Source: JAXHTH01 sp034211115
GTDB taxonomy: Bacteria > Planctomycetota > Phycisphaerae > Phycisphaerales > SM1A02
Direction of reading: 5' to 3'
Length of the DNA stretch: 22,558 bases
NCBI GenBank assembly: GCA_034211115.1
Contig: JAXHTH010000196.1
Location: 1-22,558 of the forward strand
Part shown: positions 14,379 through 22,351 of the stretch, one piece after another
How the letters are laid out: each line of letters opens with the position of its first letter
Numbering within the stretch: the stretch's first letter is position 1
Translations under genes and position numbers: made by a program
The notes under the pieces: generated by a model
The model's input: the letters and a program-made list of their open reading frames with translations, nothing else
What the model was told of the DNA's origin: nothing
Databases searched by the model: none

Positions 14379-15572
14379 TCAGTCGCGCTCGAGCAGCATG
14401 TTGACGGCGTTGCCGCCACCGAGGCAGAGGGAGCAGATGCCGCGCTTCGCGTTCAGCCGCTTCATGTGATAGAGCAGCGTGGTGAGGACGCGGGCGCCGG
14501 AGGCCCCGATGGGGTGTCCGAGGGCGACGCCGCCTCCGCCGAGATTGATCTTCTCCCGTGGGGCGTCGAGCACCTTGATGTTGGCCAGGCACTGGGCGGC
14601 AAAGGCCTCGTTCAGCTCGATCACGTCGATGTCGTCGAAGGTGAGCTTGTTGCGATCGAGCAGGGCCTTGATGCCCACGGAGGGGGCGTCGAAGATCTCC
14701 TTGGGCTCGACGCCGGAGGTGTAGTAATCCACGATCCTCGCCATCGGCCCCACGCCCAGCTCGCGGGCCTTCTCCTCGGAGGCGACGATGAGCGCCGCGG
14801 CCCCGTCGCTGATCTGGGAGGCATTGCCCGCGGTGACGGTGCCGTCCTTGCTGAAGGCGGGGCGGAGTTTGGCCAGCGCTTCGACGGTGGTGTCGCGGCG
14901 GATGCCCTCGTCGATGGAGATGCCGCCCTCGGGGCCGGGCTTCTTGCGATTGCCCACCTGCTCACCGGTGAGGGGGACGATCTCGTCGGCGAACCACCCT
15001 TCATCGGTGGCCTTCGCCGCGTTCTGGTGCGAGCGGAGGGCGAACTCGTCCTGGGCCTCGCGGGTGATGCCGTGCTTGGCCGCGATGTGATCGGCGGCGT
15101 CGCCCATGGCCCAGTTCTCGAAGGCGCACCACAGGCCGTCCCACTGCATGAGATCCTTCAGGTCGTCCTTGCCGAACTTCACGCCGTTGCGAAGCTTGAA
15201 GAAGTGCGGGGCGTCGGTCATGTTCTCGAAGCCGCCGGCGAGGGCGAGGGCGATGTCGCCGGCCTTGATGGCCTGGGCGGCGATCATCACCGCCTGGAGC
15301 CCGCTGCCGCAGACCTTGTTGCAGGTGTGGGCGTTCAGGGAGCCGTCGAACCCGGCCCGCAGCGCCGCCTGCCGGGCGGGATTCTGTCCCAGCCCGCCCT
15401 GCAGGACGCAGCCCATGATGCATTCCTCGACGTGGTCCCTGGCGGCGGGCAGTTCCTTGAGCACCGCCTCGATGGCGTACGTGCCGAGCTGCGGGGCGGG
15501 GACCCGACCCAGCGAACCGAAGAACCTCCCGGTGGGGAGTCGCTTGGCGGCGAGAATCACTGGCTGTGGCAT
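14379..15572 (-). CDS. Acetyl-CoA acetyltransferase (thiolase)
   Basis: This is a thiolase-superfamily enzyme that condenses two acetyl-CoA to acetoacetyl-CoA, or runs the reverse beta-oxidation cleavage. The 397 residues have the nucleophile Cys88 in CNKVCGSGLQAV, GGGGVALGHPIGASGAR with His353, and the second catalytic Cys383 in CLGGGNAV. The length and the NKVCGSG form favour a biosynthetic-type (AtoB/PhaA-like) acetoacetyl-CoA thiolase over a FadA-type enzyme, but the direction is not set by sequence. The ATG at 15572 has AGGAG about 10 nt upstream and gives the canonical start PVILAAKRLPTGRF. The gene stands alone; there is no PhaB, HMG-CoA or beta-oxidation partner beside it. It diverges from fbp, sharing a 223-bp upstream region. 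Confidence 0.95.
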   Translation of the reverse strand: MPQPVILAAKRLPTGRFFGSLGRVPAPQLGTYAIEAVLKELPAARDHVEECIMGCVLQGGLGQNPARQAALRAGFDGSLNAHTCNKVCGSGLQAVMIAAQAIKAGDIALALAGGFENMTDAPHFFKLRNGVKFGKDDLKDLMQWDGLWCAFENWAMGDAADHIAAKHGITREAQDEFALRSHQNAAKATDEGWFADEIVPLTGEQVGNRKKPGPEGGISIDEGIRRDTTVEALAKLRPAFSKDGTVTAGNASQISDGAAALIVASEEKARELGVGPMARIVDYYTSGVEPKEIFDAPSVGIKALLDRNKLTFDDIDVIELNEAFAAQCLANIKVLDAPREKINLGGGGVALGHPIGASGARVLTTLLYHMKRLNAKRGICSLCLGGGNAVNMLLERD

Positions 15573-15674
15573 GGTGAGGCATCTCCTGAGGTGAACAACG
15601 TCCCGATGGTGAGCGGAGGAAGAATCACGTTCTCGCCGACGCCCGCATACGTCGCGGACTCCGGCGGCGGGGGG

Positions 15675-15680
15675 TAGAAT
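15675..15680 (+). promoter_or_regulatory. Possible -10 element upstream of fbp
   Basis: TAGAAT matches the -10 consensus at five of six bases and lies about 115 nt before the fbp ATG. No matching -35 is visible at the expected distance. Confidence 0.25.
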
Positions 15681-15795
15681 ACAGTCTGCCGGAGGGTGGG
15701 CTCCACCATTCCCGGCCCGGCCGGCCGGCGGTCGAAGACCGGGTATGGTACTCCATTCCCGCCCGTTTGCGGGCCAAACAGCGAGGTCGGTTCAC

Positions 15796-16839
15796 ATGTC
15801 AAGCGGAACCACTGCCATGCCAGACTACACCGTCACCACCAGCCGATACGGCGTCACCGACAACCTCACCACCCTCCAGAGCTACATCCTCGCCAAGGAG
15901 TCCGAGCACGAGGAGGCCACCGGCGATTTCTCCTGGATCCTCTCGGCGATCTCTCTGGCGGGGCGGGCCATCGCCAACAAGGTGCGACGGGCCAGGATTG
16001 CCGATGTGCTCGGCGATGCCGGCGATGACAATGTCCACGGCGAACGGCAGCAGAAGCTGGACATCATCGCCAACAACATCATCATGCGATGCCTGGGCGA
16101 TCGGGCCAACATCGGGGTCCTCGCCTCCGAGGAGGGGGAAACGCCCATGATTCTCCGTTCCCGCAGCGACGGCGGACGCTACTGCGTGGCCTTCGATCCC
16201 CTCGACGGATCGTCCAACCTCGATGTCTCCGTCGGCGTGGGCACCATCTTCTCCATCCTCCGCAACGACCAGGAGGATGTCGAGTCGGCCGAGGCGCTCA
16301 TGCTCCAGCCGGGCACGCGACAGGTCGGGGCCGGCTACATCCTCTACGGCTCCTCGACCGTCTTCGTGGTCACCACCGGCAGCGGGGTGGACATGTTCGT
16401 TCACGACCCCTCGATCGGGACCTTCGTCCTCGTCACCCAGAACATCACGATTCCCCACGAGCAGCGGATCTACTCCATCAACGAGGCGTATGTGGACAAC
16501 TTCCCGGAGCCTTACCAGGACTACCTGAAGTGGGCGCACCAGAACGGCTACTCCAGCCGCTATATCGGGTCCATGGTCGCCGATGTGCATCGCACGCTGC
16601 TCAAGGGCGGGGTGTTCCTCTATCCGCCGACGGGCAAGCACAAGAAGGGCAAGCTCCGCCTGATGTACGAGGCCAACCCGATGGCCATGCTCATCGAGCA
16701 GGCGGGCGGCGAGGCGTTCGCGGGAACCGACCGCATCCTCGACATCAGGCCCGAGGCACTGCATCAGCGCTGCAGCGTGGTTCTCGGCAGCGCGCGGGAA
16801 GTGGAGCACGTGCAGCGGTTCCTGGAAGACGGCGGTTGA
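15796..16839 (+). CDS. fbp: Class I fructose-1,6-bisphosphatase
   Basis: This enzyme hydrolyses fructose 1,6-bisphosphate to fructose 6-phosphate in gluconeogenesis, and feeds the GlmS substrate pool. The 347 residues contain VLASEEGE (metal-ligand Glu about 112-113) and the signature FDPLDGSSNLDVSVGVGTIFSI region (Asp134, Asp137). They also include GYILYGSSTVFVVTTG, RYIGSMVADVHRTLLKGG and KLRLMYEANPMAMLIEQAGG, the substrate and metal sites of class I enzymes. The ATG at 15796 has GAGG 10 nt upstream; a second ATG at 15817 is a possible alternative, and a start at 15745 is less likely. A small stem (GCGGC/GCCGC, 16843-16855) follows the stop without a T-run. Confidence 0.96.
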   Translation: MSSGTTAMPDYTVTTSRYGVTDNLTTLQSYILAKESEHEEATGDFSWILSAISLAGRAIANKVRRARIADVLGDAGDDNVHGERQQKLDIIANNIIMRCLGDRANIGVLASEEGETPMILRSRSDGGRYCVAFDPLDGSSNLDVSVGVGTIFSILRNDQEDVESAEALMLQPGTRQVGAGYILYGSSTVFVVTTGSGVDMFVHDPSIGTFVLVTQNITIPHEQRIYSINEAYVDNFPEPYQDYLKWAHQNGYSSRYIGSMVADVHRTLLKGGVFLYPPTGKHKKGKLRLMYEANPMAMLIEQAGGEAFAGTDRILDIRPEALHQRCSVVLGSAREVEHVQRFLEDGG

Positions 16840-17255
16840 TCGGCGGCTTCGCCGCGACGTTGCCGACAGGTTGTCCCCAGGCCACGCGCGCCGGGCAGGA
16901 CCGCGGATGAGGCGGGCGCGCCTCCGCCGCCCCGCGCTCGGCGACGGGTCGGCGGAATGCACCACGCTCGATCCGAGCCGAGGCGCTGACGGCGATCGCG
17001 CCGCCCCGGGCTACCCGCGGAGCGCTCCCCTCGCGAGGTGCGGATCCCCTCCTCACCCCCTCGATCGCGCCGATCGGGCCCGGGCGGTGGCGAGCCCGGC
17101 CGGGATCGGTATCATCCGCTTCTAAATCGGTCCCGGGTGTTGGACCGATAACCAATCGAGAGACGGGCCGGGCCGCCCTCGGGGCGTCGCCCGGGCCAAC
17201 GTCGGCTTCGGCGCACCCGCGAGGGTGGGCTGCCGATCGGCACTGGAGTGAGTGG
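16840..17255. other. Intergenic region between fbp and the porin gene
   Basis: The 416 bp are very GC-rich. Apart from a small stem behind fbp and an 8-bp dyad at 17126-17149, I see nothing that looks functional. The open frames are Arg/Pro/Ala-rich shadows with no family resemblance. Confidence 0.55.
17126..17149 (+). promoter_or_regulatory. Inverted repeat upstream of the porin gene
   Basis: ATCGGTCC and GGACCGAT form a perfect 8-bp dyad around an 8-nt spacer, about 107 nt before the porin ATG. It could be an operator or a leader hairpin. The local sequence is somewhat more AT-rich than its surroundings. Confidence 0.35.
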
Positions 17256-18659
17256 ATGGATCCCAAGATGCGATGGGGACTGCCGACCTTGCTGGCCTCC
17301 CTGGCCTGCGCGGCGGGAACGTGGGCCGAGAGCATGCCCAATGCTTCGATGGCGGACCTCCTCGATTCCATGCGGGCGGAAATCCAGCGCCTGCACGAGG
17401 ACAACGCCCGGATGCAGCGGGAAATCGACGACCTGAAGGCGGCGACGAGCGACACCTGGCTCACCGAGCGCCGCAGCGACGAGATACGCGGCCTGGTCGC
17501 CGACGTGCTCGCCGACGCCGATGTCCGCGCCGCCAATCTTCAGGGCGGCCTCACCGCCGGCTGGAGCGAGCACTTCTATCTCGCCAGTCCCGACGGACGC
17601 TTCAAGCTCCAGCTCGAAGGCCAGATGCAGGTCCGCTGGGTCTACAGCTACCACGACATTCCCGACCGGCATCGGCACGGCTTCGAGAACACGCGCACCA
17701 AGCTGACCTTCCGCGGCCACGCGTTCAACCCGGATCTCACCTACCTGATCCGCGGGAACTTCGGCCGCGCCGGGGGGGGCTTCAGGCTCGAGGACGCCTG
17801 GGTGCAGTACCGCATGAATGCCGACTGGCTCGTGCGCATCGGGCAGTTCAAGATCCCCTACGGCCGGGAGGAACTCGTCTCATCCGCCAGGCAGCTCGCC
17901 GTCGAGCGCTCGCTCGTGAGCGAGAACACCAACTTCGGTCGGTCCCAGGGCGTGGAGCTGATCTACGCCCGCGACGACTGGAAGATGCTGTTCATGATTC
18001 ATGACGGCATCGAGGACAACTTCGGCGGATTCGAGGCGATCCAGCTCACGACGGGCGGCAACACGCCGGCGCTGACCCAGGACGTGGAATGGGCGCTCAG
18101 CGGACGCTACGAGTACCTCTTCGCCGGCGAATGGGATCAGTTCGACGATTTCACCAGCCCGCCGGACGAGGAGTACGGTTTGCTGCTCGGTCTGGCCGGC
18201 ACCTACCAGCAGTTCGAGTACGGCGAGGGGGCGGGACCGTTCCGCGACGAGCCGCGCATGTTCGCCGCCAACGCCGACCTCTCCGCCGAATGGGGCGGGG
18301 CCAACGCCTTCGGCTCCTTCACCTTCTCCTACAACGACAACCCCGACTTCGCGCACATCTACATCTACGGCTTCGTCCTCCAGGGCGGGCTCTACTTCAC
18401 GCCCCGCCTGGAGGTGTTCAGCCGCTTCGAGTACGGCTGGTGGAACTTCGACGGGCAGGACTTTGCCGACCTGCACGTGATCACCTTCGGCGCCAACTAC
18501 TACCTCAAGGGGCACGACGCGAAGTGGACCACCGACATCGGCTTCGGTATCAGTCGCACGGAAGGAAACTGGGACAGCGATCTCGCCGGCTGGCGCGAGG
18601 ACGCCGGACGGTCCGAGCCCCAGATCGTCTTCCGCACGCAGTTCCAGTTGCTGTTCTGA
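17256..18659 (+). CDS. Outer-membrane porin, OprP/OprO-like
   Basis: The 467 residues begin with a signal peptide that probably cuts after TWA (residue 24). Residues about 31-65 form a short coiled coil (LLDSMRAEIQRLHEDNARMQ ...), then a beta-barrel with alternating strands (FKLQLEGQMQVRWVYSY, TKLTFRGHAFNPDLTYLIRG, WVQYRMNADWLVRIGQFKIPYGREEL). The 'RIGQFKIPYGREEL...S' and 'ERSLVSEN' segments are characteristic of phosphate-selective porin O/P family barrels. The chain ends in Phe (FQLLF), the usual C-terminal signature recognised by the BAM machinery. The N-terminal coiled coil may trimerise or span the periplasm. The ATG at 17256 has GGAG 7 nt upstream. The substrate cannot be read from sequence; the family name does not prove phosphate specificity. 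Confidence 0.88.
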   Translation: MDPKMRWGLPTLLASLACAAGTWAESMPNASMADLLDSMRAEIQRLHEDNARMQREIDDLKAATSDTWLTERRSDEIRGLVADVLADADVRAANLQGGLTAGWSEHFYLASPDGRFKLQLEGQMQVRWVYSYHDIPDRHRHGFENTRTKLTFRGHAFNPDLTYLIRGNFGRAGGGFRLEDAWVQYRMNADWLVRIGQFKIPYGREELVSSARQLAVERSLVSENTNFGRSQGVELIYARDDWKMLFMIHDGIEDNFGGFEAIQLTTGGNTPALTQDVEWALSGRYEYLFAGEWDQFDDFTSPPDEEYGLLLGLAGTYQQFEYGEGAGPFRDEPRMFAANADLSAEWGGANAFGSFTFSYNDNPDFAHIYIYGFVLQGGLYFTPRLEVFSRFEYGWWNFDGQDFADLHVITFGANYYLKGHDAKWTTDIGFGISRTEGNWDSDLAGWREDAGRSEPQIVFRTQFQLLF

Positions 18660-18734
18660 AAACGACCCGCCTCACGCGGGGGCGGTTGCCCGGCCCCCGC
18701 GCCGCCGCTCTCGCCGCAGCGGCCTGATCGATCA

Positions 18735-20024
18735 TCAGGGCCGGATCGTCACCGTGCTCACCGGATCCAGCAGCACTTCCCAGATGATCTCGATGTCCTC
18801 GGGAAGCAGGCGCACACAACCCATCGAACTCTGCCGGCCGATCGAATCGGGTTCGATCGTGCCGTGGATGCCGTAGCCGACCACGTCGGCGAGGCGCGGC
18901 TCGTCGCCGACGAGTCCGATCCAGTGCTCGCCGATGGGGTTGTCCGGGTCGCCGGATCGATACCGCCGGCCGGTTCGGGGATTCACCCATTCCGGGTCCT
19001 TGAGCCGCGAATCGGGCCGGACGCGAAATCGCCCCTCCGGCGTCGAGTTGTACTCGCCCAGCCCCACCGGGAAGCTCCGCACGTAAACGCGATCGGAGCC
19101 CTCCCCGAGGTACAGGTCCAGCCGGTAGTCGCTCTTGTCGATCACCGCGTGGAACGGGCCGGTGATCAGCTTGATCCGCTGGCCGGGCCGGATGCGCCGG
19201 GGATCCGGAATCCGGTTGACCCGCGCGATGAACCGCCAGTCGGTCTGGACGCCCATCTTCCGCGGAACCATCGACAGCGCATCACCGCTCTGGATGGTGT
19301 AGGCGAGTGCGAACGGATCATCCTTCACGATCTCGGGGCTGAAGACGAGTCGTTCGTTGAGCTCGGTCAGGGCCCGGCGGACGGTCGTCGCATCGGCCGA
19401 TCCCAGCGCGCCGGTCTCCAGGGCCCGGGTCAGCAGCCGTCGTGCCTGCACCGGCTCGTTGCGCGCGACCAGGTCCAGGCCCGCCTGGGCGCGGGCGAGC
19501 GCGCGGCGGCCGGCGTCCGTCGGCGGCGCGCTGCGCTGCTTCGCCTCCGGGATGTCGGGCGGGGTGGGAACGATCTCCCCGGGTGATGGCGACGGTCCGG
19601 CCTGCCCCGCCTCCCGGTCCACATCGAACGCTTCACCCGGCACGTCGCCGCCCATCTCGATGCCCGGGTCGCGGGAGGCCCGTTCCTCCCGCGGCGGGGA
19701 GGGCGGCGGGGCTGCGCCCGCCTCGTCGGTGTCGCCGACTCGCCCCGCCTGCTCCGGTTCGGTCGGAGAGAGCTGCCTGCGATCGGTTCCCAGCGGGCCC
19801 TGGGTCTCTCCCCGCCGGGCCAGCAGATCCGGCTCGCCCGCCGCGGAGCCCGATCCCGCCTCGCCCGTCTCGGGCCAGAGCCGGATGACGGCGACGATCA
19901 CCACCACGAAGACCACGACAAGCACGCCCACCGCCCACGAGCGTCGGCGACGCTTCTTCCGCGAGCGCCGGTACATGTTCTGATGTCGAGCGATGGGGCG
20001 AGCGGACTGGCTGGGCAGGGGCAT
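18735..20024 (-). CDS. Membrane-anchored LysM / L,D-transpeptidase
   Basis: This is a probable periplasmic enzyme that makes 3-3 cross-links or attaches proteins to peptidoglycan. The 429 residues start with a basic cytoplasmic tail (RRSRKKRRRR) and a membrane helix (about 31-48, VGVLVVVFVVVIVAVI). A long Pro/Gly/Glu-rich linker follows, then a helical stretch around 165-225 that resembles a TPR-like region. A LysM-like segment comes next (YTIQSGDALSMVPRKMGV ... RIRPGQRIKLI). The YkuD catalytic domain contains GYGIHGTIEPDSIG and SSMGCVRL, with His387 and Cys403 as the active-site pair. The ATG at 20024 has AGGAG 7 nt upstream; the GTG just before it is too close to the Shine-Dalgarno. It converges with the porin gene. 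Confidence 0.92.
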   Translation of the reverse strand: MPLPSQSARPIARHQNMYRRSRKKRRRRSWAVGVLVVVFVVVIVAVIRLWPETGEAGSGSAAGEPDLLARRGETQGPLGTDRRQLSPTEPEQAGRVGDTDEAGAAPPPSPPREERASRDPGIEMGGDVPGEAFDVDREAGQAGPSPSPGEIVPTPPDIPEAKQRSAPPTDAGRRALARAQAGLDLVARNEPVQARRLLTRALETGALGSADATTVRRALTELNERLVFSPEIVKDDPFALAYTIQSGDALSMVPRKMGVQTDWRFIARVNRIPDPRRIRPGQRIKLITGPFHAVIDKSDYRLDLYLGEGSDRVYVRSFPVGLGEYNSTPEGRFRVRPDSRLKDPEWVNPRTGRRYRSGDPDNPIGEHWIGLVGDEPRLADVVGYGIHGTIEPDSIGRQSSMGCVRLLPEDIEIIWEVLLDPVSTVTIRP

Positions 20025-20073
20025 CACGTCTCTCCTGAACGTCGCGGAGGGCCGCGCCCATGATACTGCCGCA

Positions 20074-20097
20074 TCGATGGGCCGGGTGGCCCATCGA
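20074..20097 (-). terminator. Perfect 10-bp hairpin after the cyclo-ligase gene
   Basis: TCGATGGGCC and GGCCCATCGA pair perfectly around a 4-nt loop, 46 nt past the stop of the cyclo-ligase gene and upstream of the L,D-transpeptidase gene. No T-run follows, so it may be a terminator of low-U type or an operator for the next gene. Confidence 0.45.
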
Positions 20098-20142
20098 CCG
20101 ACACCCCTGTCTCGTATGCAGAATCGGGCGCTGCGGCGCGTC

Positions 20143-20748
20143 TCAGCGCCGCGAGCGCGACCGCCGCACGTGGCTGACGCGCCGGTCGGTGACCACGCCG
20201 TCCAGCTTCACGTGCCGCTCGCTCACCGGCGCTTCGTCGATGATCTGCACGTCGAAGGCCAGGCCGAGGCTTGTCGCCGAGCGGCGCAGACGCGAGAGAA
20301 AGCGATCGTAATACCCGCCCCCGCGGCCCACCCGGTTGCCGTGCGTGTCGAACGCCAGGCCGGGCACGATCACCAGGTCGATCGAGGTCGGCACGAGGAG
20401 GCGCCCGCCGCGCGGCGAGCGGAGGCCGTGCTCGTCGGTCTCCATGACGTGATCGTCGAAGGTGGTGACCTCCACCGCATTCATGTCACGGCGCTTCCAG
20501 TCCACGCGGGGGACGCAGACCGTCTTGCCCCGCTGGAAGCAGCGGATGGCGGCCGGGGTGGTGTCGACCTCCAGCTCCAGCGGCATGTACAGCAGGATCA
20601 CCGACGCGTGTCGGAACACGTCGAGATTGACCAGCCGCGTACAGGCGGTGTTGGAGGCGTGACGCCTCTCTTCGTCGCTCATCGCGGCCAGCTTCGCCCG
20701 CATGCGAGCGCGGACGTCGGCCCGGGCCTCGTGGGATGGATCATTCAT
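20143..20748 (-). CDS. 5-formyltetrahydrofolate cyclo-ligase
   Basis: This enzyme converts 5-formyl-THF to 5,10-methenyl-THF with ATP, recycling folate. The 201 residues contain the family landmarks SVILLYMPLELEVDT (folate side), GKTVCVPRVD, LVIVPGLAFD and the glycine-rich phosphate loop GNRVGRGGGYYDRFL (137-151). The C-terminus ends in an Arg-rich tail (HVRRSRSRR) longer than usual. A GTG at 20751 directly precedes the chosen ATG at 20748; Shine-Dalgarno support is weak, which fits translational coupling to rarA, whose stop lies 17 nt upstream. The two genes probably form an operon, although their functions are not obviously linked. Confidence 0.95.
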   Translation of the reverse strand: MNDPSHEARADVRARMRAKLAAMSDEERRHASNTACTRLVNLDVFRHASVILLYMPLELEVDTTPAAIRCFQRGKTVCVPRVDWKRRDMNAVEVTTFDDHVMETDEHGLRSPRGGRLLVPTSIDLVIVPGLAFDTHGNRVGRGGGYYDRFLSRLRRSATSLGLAFDVQIIDEAPVSERHVKLDGVVTDRRVSHVRRSRSRR

Positions 20749-20765
20749 CACGTCGATCCGTTCGG

Positions 20766-22169
20766 TCAGCCGTGAGAAGAAGGGCCTTCCTCCTCATCGG
20801 ACACATCAGAGGCCGACTGTCGTCCTTCGCCGCCTTTCAATTCTTCGAGCCGGCGGGCGAGAAGATCCTCGAAACCACGGCGGGTCGGTCGATAATAAAC
20901 CCGCTCCACGCCGAGGTATTCCTGCGTCGCGTATCCATCGGCTTCATCGTGCGGATAGATGTACTCTTCGCCGTGCCCCAGGGCCTTGGCCCCCTGATAG
21001 TGGGTGTCGCGGAGGTGTTTGGGGACGGGGACCGTCCGACCCTCGCGCACGTCCTTCGCCGCGCTCCAGATCGCCTGCGCCGACGCGTTGGACTTGGGCG
21101 CGCAGGCCATGTAGATCGCGGCCTGGGCGAGGGTCAACTGGCACTCGGGCAGGCCGATGCGCTCGGTGATCTGGAACGCCGCCGCCGCCACCTGGATCGC
21201 CTGCGGGTCCGCGTTGCCGATGTCCTCGCTGGCGAGGATGGCGATCCGCCTTGCGATGAACCGCGGATCCTCCCCCGCCTCGAGCATGAGGGCGAGCCAG
21301 TACACCGCCGCGTCGGGATCGCTGCCCCGCATCGACTTGATGAACGCGCTGATGATGTCGTAATGCTCATCGCCCGTCCCGTCGTAGACGACCGCCTTGG
21401 CCTGGATCGATTCCTCGGCGCACGTCAGGTCGATGACGATCTCACCCCCCCCTTCGTGGCTCCGTCGCTCCGTCGCTCCGTCGCTCTTCCTGACCTGGCT
21501 CAGCACCGCCACCTCCAGCGCGTTCAGCGCCCGCCGCGCATCGCCATCGCTCAACTTCGCCCAGTGCGCGATCGCGTCATCGTCGATGCGGACGTTCAGC
21601 GCTGCGAACCCCCGCGCATCGCGGATCGCGCGGCGGATCAGCTCGGCGATGTCCGACTCCCGCAGCGGCTCGAAGCGGAAGATCGTCGATCGGCTGATGA
21701 GCGCGCTGTTGACCGCGAAATAGGGGTTCTCCGTCGTCGCCCCGATGAGGGTGATCAGGCCCTTCTCGACGTTGTTGAGCAGCACGTCCTGCTGGTTGCG
21801 CGCGAAGCGATGAATCTCATCGAGGAAGAGGATCGTGCGCCGCTGGTGATCCTCCAGCCGGCGGGTGGCCTCGGCGAGGATGCGGCGGATCTCCTTCACC
21901 CCGATCAGCGCCGCGTTGGCCCGCTCGAAGTGCCGGCCGGTGTGGCGGGCGATCACCTCCGCCAGGGCGGTCTTGCCCGTCCCCGGCGGGCCGAAGAAGA
22001 GCACGCTCGTGAGCCGGTCGGCCTCGAGCATCCGCCGCAAGAGCTTGCCCGGCCCGAGGAAGTGCTCCTGTCCGAGAACTTCCTCCAGGCTCCGCGGGCA
22101 CATCCGCACCGCCAGCGGCTCGGCCGCCCGCCGCCGTTCTTCCCGTTGTCCGGCCCAGAGATCACTCAT
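20766..22169 (-). CDS. rarA: Replication-associated recombination protein A (AAA+ ATPase)
   Basis: This is a clamp-loader-like AAA+ ATPase that acts at stalled replication forks. The 467 residues have Walker A GPPGTGKT (60-67), Walker B ILFLDEIH (113-120), sensor-1 region LIGATTENP (141-149), sensor-2 GDARRALNALE (209-219) and the C-terminal tetramerisation segment (SAFIKSMRGSDPDAAVYWLA). The ATG at 22169 gives the normal N-terminus (SDLWAG..., then AVRMCPRSLEEVLGQEHFLG); an upstream extension to 22316 is not supported. Residues about 227-242, between the sensor-2 helix and the DLTCAEESIQ segment, are an extra hydrophilic stretch encoded by 8-bp tandem repeats and a C8 tract. Confidence 0.95.
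   Translation of the reverse strand: MSDLWAGQREERRRAAEPLAVRMCPRSLEEVLGQEHFLGPGKLLRRMLEADRLTSVLFFGPPGTGKTALAEVIARHTGRHFERANAALIGVKEIRRILAEATRRLEDHQRRTILFLDEIHRFARNQQDVLLNNVEKGLITLIGATTENPYFAVNSALISRSTIFRFEPLRESDIAELIRRAIRDARGFAALNVRIDDDAIAHWAKLSDGDARRALNALEVAVLSQVRKSDGATERRSHEGGGEIVIDLTCAEESIQAKAVVYDGTGDEHYDIISAFIKSMRGSDPDAAVYWLALMLEAGEDPRFIARRIAILASEDIGNADPQAIQVAAAAFQITERIGLPECQLTLAQAAIYMACAPKSNASAQAIWSAAKDVREGRTVPVPKHLRDTHYQGAKALGHGEEYIYPHDEADGYATQEYLGVERVYYRPTRRGFEDLLARRLEELKGGEGRQSASDVSDEEEGPSSHG
21445..21486. repeat. Octamer tandem repeat and C8 tract within rarA
   Basis: GCTCCGTC is present in three full copies and half of a fourth (21459-21486), beside a run of eight C (21445-21452). 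Neither unit length is a multiple of three, so slippage would shift the rarA frame at about codons 228-242. Confidence 0.85.
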
Positions 22170-22229
22170 CGACCGCCATTGTATGACTGGATCGGGAGCG
22201 GTTTTCGTCCGAGGCAACCATCCGGCGGA

Positions 22230-22249
22230 CACGCTCTTCCGCGAGCGTG
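22230..22249 (+). promoter_or_regulatory. Inverted repeat upstream of the glmS promoter candidate
   Basis: CACGCTC and GAGCGTG form a perfect 7-bp dyad around TTCCGC, ending a few bases before the proposed -35 in the rarA-glmS divergent region. It is a possible operator for either gene. Confidence 0.3.
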
Positions 22250-22253
22250 AGTG

Positions 22254-22280
22254 TTGTTCCGGCGTCGGTGTGACGATAAT
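22254..22280 (+). promoter_or_regulatory. Candidate promoter of glmS
   Basis: TTGTTC (22254-22259) and GATAAT (22275-22280) are separated by 15 nt, slightly short, in the 182-bp divergent region. The -10 ends 71 nt before the glmS ATG and equals the GATAAT proposed for the sigma factor gene. Confidence 0.45.
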
Positions 22281-22351
22281 GTCCGACCCGCCCGTGCTTT
22301 GGTCTCGTACCAGCATCGACCCCGAGCGGGGAGGAGGAGAAGACAGCAGCC

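Noticed and set aside
16745..17536. 263-codon minus-strand frame between fbp and the porin gene
   Set aside because: It overlaps the ends of two well-supported genes, has no Shine-Dalgarno or motif, and its composition is that of random GC-rich sequence.
22281..22351. glmS ribozyme upstream of glmS
   Set aside because: Only about 70 nt lie between the proposed -10 and the ATG, too short for the ribozyme, and its conserved core is not visible.
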